From NCBI GenBank assembly GCA_937884915.1, contig CALAAN010000151.1:1-6155 (forward strand): a stretch of 6,155 bases of DNA, written 5' to 3'. The position numbers were made by a program, and so were the translations under genes. This stretch comes from an uncultured Oscillibacter sp. Its GTDB lineage: Bacteria > Bacillota > Clostridia > Oscillospirales > Oscillospiraceae. This document shows, one piece after another, positions 1 through 4,726 of this stretch; within the stretch, counting starts at the first letter, position 1, and each line of letters starts with the position of its first letter. A model generated the notes under the pieces. That model searched no databases. It was not told where the DNA came from and saw only the letters and a program-made list of their open reading frames with translations.

Positions 1-592
1 CGTGGAACTCATCGCCCATGATGATGCAGGTGCCGTCCGGAGAGGCCTGCTGGACATGGATGATGGCGGTGTCGATCTTGGGAACGGGCACGGCCACGAC
101 CTTCTGCCCCGGCACCATCGGGTTCTCGATCTCGGCGCACTTGAGGTCCTCGATCTTGGGCATGGTCTTGCGCTTTTCCTCGCTGATGCCCCAGAACTTC
201 ATCAGGCCGCTGCCCTGCATCAGGCGCACCGGCAGGAACGGAAGACCGAGAGAAGAGGCGTGCAGCATGAGCATGAGCACGTCCTGAGAATAATCCTCAT
301 ACGTGAGCTTGCCCTGCTCGATAAACGCGCGGAAGCGGCGGGAAACGTTGGTGTAGCCGGAGTTTGCGGTGTAGCAGTTGATGTAAGCAGCCACGCGGCC
401 CTCGCCGATAAGCATATCGACTTCGCCGCCGCCGGGGCCGGCATAAACGATGAAGTCCTTCTGACCCTGACGCAGGATCTCACTAACCGTAGCGTACGGC
501 TTACGGTTGGTGGTGAAACCGCCGATCGCAAGAGTATCGCCATTCTCGACGTACTTTGCAACGGCATCGTGCAGTGACATGACCTTATTCAA
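1..592 (-). CDS. gctA: Glutaconate CoA-transferase subunit A, 3'-truncated by window edge
   Basis: Family I CoA-transferase A subunit. With subunit B (expected downstream, outside the window) it would move CoA from acetyl-CoA to glutaconate or 2-hydroxyglutarate in the hydroxyglutarate route of glutamate fermentation, in the cytoplasm. The visible 197 residues follow Acidaminococcus GctA, recalled from memory, almost block by block: an N-terminal GGFTTNRKPYA segment, a YINCYTANSG block with a following SRRFR, then EDYSQDV, LPFLPVRLMQGSGL, and VAVPVPKIDTAI followed by ASPDGT. The family is about 320 residues, so roughly the last third is missing. The catalytic glutamate of this enzyme lies in subunit B, so it cannot be checked here. 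I chose the TTG at 592 because the resulting start, MNKVMSLHDAVAKY, matches the family start (MSKVMTLKDAIAKY), and a strong ribosome site sits 7-8 nt upstream. The ATG at 580 would be too far from that site. The gene has its own promoter. A CoA-transferase for a related dicarboxylate remains possible. Confidence 0.93.
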   Translation of the reverse strand, partial: MNKVMSLHDAVAKYVENGDTLAIGGFTTNRKPYATVSEILRQGQKDFIVYAGPGGGEVDMLIGEGRVAAYINCYTANSGYTNVSRRFRAFIEQGKLTYEDYSQDVLMLMLHASSLGLPFLPVRLMQGSGLMKFWGISEEKRKTMPKIEDLKCAEIENPMVPGQKVVAVPVPKIDTAIIHVQQASPDGTCIIMGDEFH

Positions 593-599
593 GATAAAA

Positions 600-607
600 C
601 CCTCCCT
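600..607 (-). promoter_or_regulatory. Ribosome binding site that fixes a TTG start for gctA
   Basis: On the minus strand this reads AGGGAGGG, a near-perfect Shine-Dalgarno sequence. It lies 7-8 nt before the TTG at 592-590 and about 20 nt before the next in-frame ATG at 580. The spacing, together with protein similarity that begins at the TTG, argues that translation starts at TTG. Confidence 0.85.
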
Positions 608-704
608 GATTTTGATAAACATTTTTATCGCCGAAGAGCCCTCTCTGCTTGCATGGATTCCGTCAAAAATTCTTCGAAAGATGCTCATACAGGCTTCAGT
701 GTAA

Positions 705-733
705 ATTATAGTGGAACTTCCTCGCAAAATCAA
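705..733 (-). promoter_or_regulatory. Sigma-70/sigma-A type promoter for gctA
   Basis: On the minus strand there is a perfect -10 box TATAAT (710-705) and a -35 box TTGATT (733-728; 4 of 6 matches to TTGACA), separated by exactly 17 nt. Transcription would start near 698 and give a leader of about 105 nt before the TTG start. I recognise no riboswitch in the leader, only 4-bp hairpins too weak to call. The promoter lies downstream of the phage terminator, so gctA expression should be independent of the phage operon. Confidence 0.85.
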
Positions 734-742
734 TGAAAACCC

Positions 743-768
743 GTTCAGAAAGCGAAAAAAAACTGAAC
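743..768. repeat. Inverted repeat GTTCAG-N14-CTGAAC upstream of the gctA promoter
   Basis: Two perfect 6-bp arms (743-748 and 763-768) are separated by 14 nt containing an A-tract. The repeat sits 10 nt upstream of the -35 box, where an activator or UP-like element could act. A six-base repeat in AT-rich DNA can also arise by chance, so an operator role is only a suggestion. Confidence 0.3.
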
Positions 769-822
769 AAATTTTAGTGGCGCTTTTTGTCGTTTCCGTG
801 GAGACGTTTCACATTCTTTTTG

Positions 823-842
823 TGCAAAGCGTGTAATTTGCA
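823..842. repeat. Inverted repeat TGCAAA-N8-TTTGCA in the phage/chromosome intergenic region
   Basis: Perfect 6-bp arms lie at 823-828 and 837-842 with an 8-nt centre. The site is between the phage terminator and the gctA promoter, in the interval where an attachment site would be expected if the phage block is integrated. Nothing else supports a function, and without the other end of the element no att core can be named. Confidence 0.2.
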
Positions 843-875
843 AGATTTCCTGCACGTTTTCTGTTGCGACAGCGC

Positions 876-910
876 AAAAAAGCGCCGGAGGGTCTCCCCT
901 CCGGCGCTTT
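876..910 (-). terminator. Strong intrinsic terminator of the phage late operon
   Basis: A perfect 12-bp GC-rich stem (881-892 with 897-908, arm AGCGCCGGAGGG) encloses a 4-nt loop. On the minus strand it runs directly into six T residues. It begins about 15 nt after the endolysin stop codon. On the plus strand the tail is interrupted (TTTCGCC), so it works best for minus-strand transcription. It closes the tail and lysis transcript and insulates gctA. Confidence 0.93.
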
Positions 911-924
911 CGCCTATTTTCCCG

Positions 925-1575
925 TCACTTGCCGCGCTGCATCGCATCATAGCGCTGCATCAGCACAGCCATCTGCTCGCGCGTCAAAAAGCTGCGGTAC
1001 TGCTTATTTCCCGCCTCGTCGCCCGCGATCAGGCCGTTTTTCTCCGCCCAGGCGCGCGCTTCCGCGCTCCAACTCGCCGGCGTCTGCTGTGCCAGTCTTT
1101 TCAGGTAGTTTTCCATCATCGCGTCAAACTGCTGCTGCGTCATCTCTTCCTCCTCATAGCGCGGCATGGGCGGCGGATAGCGCTTCGCACGGATCATCGC
1201 GCTCGTGTACGCGCCGCCCGCGTCCCACTGAAAATGCGGCCGGTCGGGAAAGCTCTTCCAGTCCCCGCCCCAGGAAAATCCGAGCATTTTCCCGATCTTC
1301 CCGACCCGCTCAAAAAACGCGGGATCGTCATACTCATGCCCCGCCTCATTTTTGCACACGTCAAAGGCCAATCCTGCATGGTCCGCGTGGAACGACGGCG
1401 TCACCGCCCCCTTGGCCGCATAGCCCTTTTCGGCGAGCATCCGCTGATACTCTGCGTCGCGCACCGTCTCCGTCACCAAAACGCGCAGTCCCTCGCGCCC
1501 GGCGAGCGAAAGCAGCGTCCGGCAGTTTTCGGCCACGTCCGCGCGCAGGTCGCCAATGCTCCTGCTGTGGCGCAT
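925..1575 (-). CDS. Phage endolysin: M15-type peptidase with C-terminal SLH-like module
   Basis: Likely cuts the peptide part of peptidoglycan at the end of the lytic cycle (L-Ala-D-Glu or D-Ala-D-Ala type peptidase, VanY/CwlK/Ply500 group). The 216 residues hold an N-terminal catalytic domain (about 1-130) and an SLH-like motif (about 168-213, with WAEKNGLIAGD and LTREQMAVLMQRY), joined by an acidic linker (EEEE at 141-144). The segment SFHADHAGLAFD (61-72) supplies zinc-ligand candidates His63 or His66 and Asp72. DRPHFQWD supplies Asp111, three residues before His114, which fits the catalytic acid and third zinc ligand of Ply500-type enzymes. Spacing of the first His is unusual: canonical SxHxxGxAxD has His seven residues before Asp, while here His63 is nine before and His66 six before. 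The start follows the upstream stop directly, with AGGAGG 8 nt away. The SLH-like part may be the wall-binding module. The fold is fairly certain; the exact bond cut is not. Confidence 0.87.
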   Translation of the reverse strand: MRHSRSIGDLRADVAENCRTLLSLAGREGLRVLVTETVRDAEYQRMLAEKGYAAKGAVTPSFHADHAGLAFDVCKNEAGHEYDDPAFFERVGKIGKMLGFSWGGDWKSFPDRPHFQWDAGGAYTSAMIRAKRYPPPMPRYEEEEMTQQQFDAMMENYLKRLAQQTPASWSAEARAWAEKNGLIAGDEAGNKQYRSFLTREQMAVLMQRYDAMQRGK

Positions 1576-1767
1576 TTACATTTCCTCCTGCGCGTTTTTA
1601 CCGTTCTGCGTGCCGAAATAAAACGCGATCACCATAAGATACACCGTGTTGAACTCCTGCGTCACCTTCGCCTGCACCGTCAGCACGCAGAACGTGATCG
1701 TCAGGCACAGCGTCACGATGCTCTTCACGCTCAGAAGATTCGCCAGTCTCTTTTTCAAAAGCTCCAT
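1576..1767 (-). CDS. Small lysis-cassette membrane protein, possible holin
   Basis: A 63-residue protein with one clear membrane segment (about 16-32, LCLTITFCVLTV), a basic start (KKR) and a second hydrophobic patch (about 42-52, VYLMVIAFYFG), followed by a charged tail. The motifs LLSVKSIVTL and IAFYFGTQ resemble those of many small proteins next to endolysins in clostridial prophages, as far as I recall. Its place directly before the endolysin (the stop codon abuts the endolysin ATG) suggests a holin or a holin accessory, but no family signature proves this. The start lies 6 nt after the previous stop, and a GAGGGG stretch upstream serves as ribosome site. The endolysin's own AGGAGG lies inside the last codons of this gene. 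Confidence 0.75.
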   Translation of the reverse strand: MELLKKRLANLLSVKSIVTLCLTITFCVLTVQAKVTQEFNTVYLMVIAFYFGTQNGKNAQEEM

Positions 1768-1773
1768 GCTCTC

Positions 1774-2046
1774 TCACCCCTCGCAGTCCTGCCCGCGGCA
1801 CACCGTTTCATACGTCACGCCGCCGGCGGTATTTTCCGCCTTCGCCTTGGCATAATAGCACGCGGCGCTCGTGCCGTAAGCGCCCCACGCCGCCGTCACC
1901 ATCGTCGCGATCCACGGGAGCGTGCCCATAAAGCCCAGCTCGATCGCGAGCTTCGCGATCCCGAAGCCCTGATACGTCGTATAGAGCACGATCGCGCTTT
2001 CGAGCAGCAGCAACAGCTTGGAAAAGCTCGTGCGTTTCCTTTTCAT
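1774..2046 (-). CDS. Lysis-cassette membrane protein with two hydrophobic segments, holin-like
   Basis: A 90-residue protein with a strongly basic start (MKRKR), a first membrane segment at about 10-26 (LLLLLESAIVLY), a second at about 42-65 (from TLPWIATMV to the ACYY pair), and a polar tail ending with two cysteines (83 and 88). Size, two-segment topology and position between an xhlA-like gene and the endolysin fit a holin (class II layout), but I do not recognise a named family. It starts at an ATG overlapping the xhlA stop by 4 nt (ATGA), behind a run of six G followed by AG. The paired C-terminal cysteines are unusual for a holin and could form a disulfide if exposed outside. It could instead be an anti-holin or a superinfection-related membrane protein. 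Confidence 0.72.
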   Translation of the reverse strand: MKRKRTSFSKLLLLLESAIVLYTTYQGFGIAKLAIELGFMGTLPWIATMVTAAWGAYGTSAACYYAKAKAENTAGGVTYETVCRGQDCEG

Positions 2047-2339
2047 AAGCTCCCCCCTGTCATCAGCAGGGAGATTGCCGCCCCGATGAGCACATACAGC
2101 ACGCGGTCGATCATCGCGTCCCAGCGCTTTCCGCCCTTCTGCGTGATGGTCTTCACGTCCGCCTTGATCTCCTTGACGTCCGATTCCACGCCCTTTTCGC
2201 GCGAGGCGAGCACCTCCACCGCCGTTACCAGCTTATTCAGGTCCTTCTGCTGCTGTTCCAGCTTTTCGATGCGGTGCGTGTTCGACCTGGCGCGCTGCTC
2301 GGTCTCCGTCAGCTTGACCGAGATCTCCTGTTCCGTCAT
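2043..2339 (-). CDS. xhlA: XhlA-like coiled-coil membrane protein of the lysis cassette
   Basis: A 98-residue protein whose first 65 residues are polar and heptad-like (HRIEKLEQQQKDLNKL, then VESDVKEIKADVKTI), so a long coiled coil is likely. A GGKRWDAMIDR hinge follows (69-79), then a single membrane segment at about 80-94 (VLYVLIGAAISLLM). This layout, the KRWD-type hinge and the length match the haemolysin XhlA family of PBSX-type prophages, which associates with the cell membrane and acts with the holin XhlB and the amidase in host lysis. It starts inside the stop of the XkdU-like gene (ATGA overlap) with GGAGG 4-5 nt upstream. In PBSX, xhlA follows the tail-fibre genes; here it follows xkdU directly. 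Confidence 0.87.
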   Translation of the reverse strand: MTEQEISVKLTETEQRARSNTHRIEKLEQQQKDLNKLVTAVEVLASREKGVESDVKEIKADVKTITQKGGKRWDAMIDRVLYVLIGAAISLLMTGGSL

Positions 2340-2914
2340 TCTTCCTCCGGCACCGCCTTTTCAAAGCTCTCCCACGTGTGGTGCGCGTCCTCCACGCTCT
2401 GCCATGTGAATTTCTGCTCTTCACACTCAAGCCATGTGAGATACCGGAAATAAAACTCCACCAGCAGATGGCACGGGATGATATCAAGGATGATGCTCTC
2501 CACCTGCGAAAATTCGTCCGGCACGCCCACGGTGTTCGGGAACCACACCTTGACCGTTCCCTTTTTCTCCGTCTCCTCCGCCAGCGCCCTGATGCCGCAG
2601 CCGCTGAGCGTCGAGTTGACCGCGTCCAGCGTGAAGCTGTCGGCGTTGATGCGCGCGAGCGCCGCGATGGCCTCGCGCCGCAGCGCGGTCGAAACGCTGA
2701 CCGGGCAGCGGGAAAAGAGCTTTTCCCGCCGCGCGAGTCCCTCGCCCTCCGCCGTCTGCAAAACGCCCTCCTGCTCGGCGTATTCCATCGCGCCGTCCGC
2801 TTCATCCAGCGCCGCGCCCGCCGCGTACAGCTCTCCGCCGCTCAGCGTACCGCGCTCAATGCGGTAAACGCGCATCGGCTCCAAAAGGCGGCAGAGATAA
2901 TCATAATACGTCAT
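2336..2914 (-). CDS. DUF2313/XkdU (YmfQ)-like baseplate-distal tail protein
   Basis: A 192-residue protein with the DUF2313 layout. It opens with a short helical lead (MTYYDYLCRLLEP), then has an alpha-helical middle with DSFTLDAVNSTLSGCG (92-107), then the family hallmark near IILDIIPCHLLVEFYFRYLTW (141-161), equivalent to the LP-H-L block of XkdU and YmfQ. Family members sit after baseplate J and are thought to link the baseplate to the tail fibres. The C-terminus is odd: three 10-residue units (158-187) each carry Thr-Trp at positions 3-4 (Trp161, Trp171, Trp181), then an acidic end. The start overlaps the J stop by 4 nt (ATGA). No tail-fibre gene follows, so these repeats may be the attachment point for a fibre encoded elsewhere; that is inference. 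Confidence 0.85.
   Translation of the reverse strand: MTYYDYLCRLLEPMRVYRIERGTLSGGELYAAGAALDEADGAMEYAEQEGVLQTAEGEGLARREKLFSRCPVSVSTALRREAIAALARINADSFTLDAVNSTLSGCGIRALAEETEKKGTVKVWFPNTVGVPDEFSQVESIILDIIPCHLLVEFYFRYLTWLECEEQKFTWQSVEDAHHTWESFEKAVPEEE
2354..2443 (-). repeat. Three in-frame 30-nt units encoding a 10-residue Thr-Trp repeat
   Basis: The translated units are YLTWLECEEQ, KFTWQSVEDA and HHTWESFEKA. On the plus strand the matching DNA core, CCACGTG or CCATGTG, recurs at exactly 30-nt intervals (from 2372, 2402 and 2432). Outside the Thr-Trp core the units have diverged, so this is an old duplication or a selected structural period rather than a recent slippage tract. Confidence 0.7.
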
Positions 2915-3978
2915 GCCTCACCCGCCCCGATCTCCGTGATTGTCACCGCGCCGAGCACCGGCAGCTCCGTTGCGCTCACGCTCACATCCGCGCCCGGCGT
3001 GAGCAGATGGCAGTTCTTCACGCCCTCCACGCCGTAAAGGATGCTCGCGAGCTTCGCCGTATACACCGCCTCGCCCAGCCGTTCGCCGGTGAAGTACGCC
3101 TGCAGCGCCGCCGTCGCCGCGTCGGTGATCTCCTGCATCGTCCAGCCCTGCTCCGCCGCCAGCTCCGCGCTCACGTTGACGGTCTTCTCCGTCGGTGCCT
3201 TGACCTCCACGTCCACCGCGATCTCGCGTTTTTTCTGTAAGACCGCCTCGATCTCGCCGAGCAGCTCCTCCTCCGGCGCGCCCGCGTGCGTCGAAACGTA
3301 CACATCCACCGTGCCGATGCCGCGCGCGCGGCCGACCGCCTTCGCCGCCGCGACGTTCGGAAAGCTCATCGCCTCCTGCTCGTAAAACGCCGCGTTCGCG
3401 CCGTTCGGCAGGCGCTTATAGCTCTCAAGCACGCGCTCGCGCAGCTTTTCATCGCTCTCCTCGTCGCTGCCGCCGGAAAACGCCTCGGGATTTACGCACT
3501 GCGTGATGCCCACCGGATATACGGACATCAGATGGATCGCGCCCGCGATGGCGTTGCCGCTCGCCCCCGCCTCCACGGCGCTCGCCGGCACATCCACATA
3601 GGTCTCGCCCTTTAAGAGCACCGCCTTCTCCGTCGTCTCAAAGCGCACGCCGCCGCTCGTCATCGCGACGCTTCCCGCGTCGATCTCATAATCCGTCACC
3701 GCCGCCGACGGCGCGGAAAAGCGCAGCACACCAGTCGCCTTCGCCGCCGGAAGGCGCGTCAGCGCCCGCGTCTCGGCGTGGTAGTCGAGATACTGTCCCA
3801 CCGCCGTCTGCGGAAAGCTCTGATCGAGCACCCAGTCCGCCTGCGCCAGCAGCGACTGCACCTCGCTCGCCAGCGCGTAGAGGCGCACCATCGCGTCGCA
3901 GCCGTCGTTGGGCACAAAGCCCGCCTCCTCGGCAAAGATCGCTCGCATCCGCTCGTAGATCGCGTTCAGCTCTTCCAT
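2911..3978 (-). CDS. Baseplate J-like protein (XkdT/gpJ family)
   Basis: A structural protein of the contractile-tail baseplate wedge, 355 residues with the chosen start and close to the usual XkdT length (about 350). Family marks are visible in order: an N-terminal helical region; a QYLDYHAETRALTRLPAAKATG block, where new tail sheets begin; a Gly-rich segment with ASGNAIAGAI; the GGSDEESDEKLRERVL motif typical of J proteins; NGANAAFYEQEAMSFPNV; and GTVDVYVST. The C-terminal third is beta-rich and ends SATELPVLGAVTITEIG, also typical. A GTG at 3987 would add three residues and overlap the previous stop, but it sits only about 3 nt from the GGGGGA ribosome site. The ATG at 3978 lies 9-12 nt away and is preferred. 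The stop overlaps the start of the DUF2313 gene. Confidence 0.93.
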   Translation of the reverse strand: MEELNAIYERMRAIFAEEAGFVPNDGCDAMVRLYALASEVQSLLAQADWVLDQSFPQTAVGQYLDYHAETRALTRLPAAKATGVLRFSAPSAAVTDYEIDAGSVAMTSGGVRFETTEKAVLLKGETYVDVPASAVEAGASGNAIAGAIHLMSVYPVGITQCVNPEAFSGGSDEESDEKLRERVLESYKRLPNGANAAFYEQEAMSFPNVAAAKAVGRARGIGTVDVYVSTHAGAPEEELLGEIEAVLQKKREIAVDVEVKAPTEKTVNVSAELAAEQGWTMQEITDAATAALQAYFTGERLGEAVYTAKLASILYGVEGVKNCHLLTPGADVSVSATELPVLGAVTITEIGAGEA

Positions 3979-3983
3979 GTTTC

Positions 3984-4337
3984 TCACTCTCCCCCTATCG
4001 TCACGACCGCTTCGCCTGTTTCGTCCTCATAGCGCAGCAGCACGCGCAGTTCCAAGAGTCCGCCCTTTTCCGCGAGCTCCACGCCCGTCACGCTCAGGCC
4101 CTCTTCATCCGCCAGCGCCTCGGCCACATACTGCTTCGCCGCCGTCGCGCGGCTCTCGCCCTTTTCCCGCCATAAAAGGTGCAGCTTGCTGCCAAGCTCC
4201 GGCACGAGCGCGAAACTCCCCCGCCGCACGCTCAGCTTGAAAAGCACGCGCTCGAGTAACTCGTCCCAGCCGCTCACGCGCACGAGCCCGCCCGCGCCGT
4301 CGGCCACATAGTCGCGGTCTTTGATCTTCAGCTCCAT
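3984..4337 (-). CDS. Baseplate wedge protein, gp25/gpW (XkdS)-like
   Basis: A 117-residue protein matching the small gp25-like wedge component of contractile tails, which helps nucleate the sheath and pairs with J in the baseplate. The gp25-type core is visible: WDELLERVLFKLSVRRGSF (24-42), then a Pro-Glu-Leu-Gly-Ser turn (46-50) and KLHLLWREKG, followed by a helix and two beta stretches (LSVTGVELAE and LLELRVLLRYED). The frame stays open farther upstream, but that extension runs antisense-like through the spike gene in another frame and has no similarity. The ATG at 4337 lies 2 nt after the spike stop with GGGAGG 6 nt upstream, which decides the start. The 3' end lies 5 nt before the J gene. 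Confidence 0.87.
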   Translation of the reverse strand: MELKIKDRDYVADGAGGLVRVSGWDELLERVLFKLSVRRGSFALVPELGSKLHLLWREKGESRATAAKQYVAEALADEEGLSVTGVELAEKGGLLELRVLLRYEDETGEAVVTIGGE

Positions 4338-4339
4338 CC

Positions 4340-4720
4340 TCAGCCTCCCATTCCCAGATACGGCATCCCGTTGATGAAAAGAAGCCCGTTGATGTCGATG
4401 CGCCCGTTGTTGCGCAGCACAATCTCCGTCCCCGCCGCGGCCGAGCGGATACGCACCTCGCCTGGGGCCAAATCGTCCGCGCTCTGTCCTACCGTGCCCA
4501 CGGCGTAGGCCTCCTCGCCAAAGGTCCCGCCGCGCACCACCAGCACGTCCTCGCCCTTTTTCGGCTGCCACTCATAGCCGCCGGGCGCGGCGGTCTTTAC
4601 CTCGCGCTTTTCCCCGCTGCTGAATACTGCCAGCTCGCCGCCCTCGACCGTCACCGTTCCGTCCTGTGCCGAGGCCACGTCCTGCATTTCATGCTGGCTC
4701 AGCTTTCTCGATAGCCACAT
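4340..4720 (-). CDS. Baseplate spike protein, gpV/gp45-like
   Basis: A 126-residue protein placed where contractile phages encode the central membrane-piercing spike. The middle (about 20-82) looks like a small beta-barrel of OB type, with GTVTVEGGELAVFSSG and the KKGEDVLVVRGG strand, then the pivot LAPGEVRIRS. The C-terminus (about 98-122) holds short beta strands with a six-residue period (RIDING, then LLFING), as in a trimeric beta-helix needle. Mu gp45 and P2 gpV have this order. The HxH tip motif that binds iron in some spikes is absent, so the tip may be shorter or completed by another protein not seen here. The start is the ATG 6 nt after the hub stop, with AGAGGGAG spanning the upstream stop. 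In PBSX the equivalent position is xkdR, a shorter protein, so orthology is uncertain. Confidence 0.8.
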   Translation of the reverse strand: MWLSRKLSQHEMQDVASAQDGTVTVEGGELAVFSSGEKREVKTAAPGGYEWQPKKGEDVLVVRGGTFGEEAYAVGTVGQSADDLAPGEVRIRSAAAGTEIVLRNNGRIDINGLLFINGMPYLGMGG

Positions 4721-4726
4721 CGTCTC

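Noticed and set aside
2..577. Plus-strand open frame of 191 codons over gctA
   Set aside because: The minus strand encodes a protein with continuous similarity to GctA; the plus-strand product is His/Asp/Leu-rich with no recognisable feature.
593..688. In-frame upstream extension of gctA to an ATG at 688 (or 622)
   Set aside because: The reading frame is open, but the ATG at 688 would lie about 10 nt from the predicted transcript start with no ribosome site. The extra 32 residues have no counterpart in the family, and the strong ribosome site points to 592.
661..700. Possible small hairpin (TCTT-TCG-AAGA followed by T residues, minus strand) in the gctA leader as an attenuator
   Set aside because: Only a 4-bp AT-rich stem; too weak to terminate transcription.
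865..876. Short hairpin TGCG-ACAG-CGCA next to the terminator
   Set aside because: Four-base stem beyond the T-tract; expected by chance.
787..2409. A 540-codon open frame on the plus strand across the lysis genes
   Set aside because: Its translation is rich in Arg, His, Ala and Leu with no domain, and it lies antisense to four well-supported genes with ribosome sites. It is a by-product of GC-rich codon use.
4338..4571. Longer start for the wedge protein, up to 4571
   Set aside because: The extension overlaps the spike gene in another frame and is Arg/Gly-rich without similarity. The ATG at 4337 has a well-placed GGGAGG.
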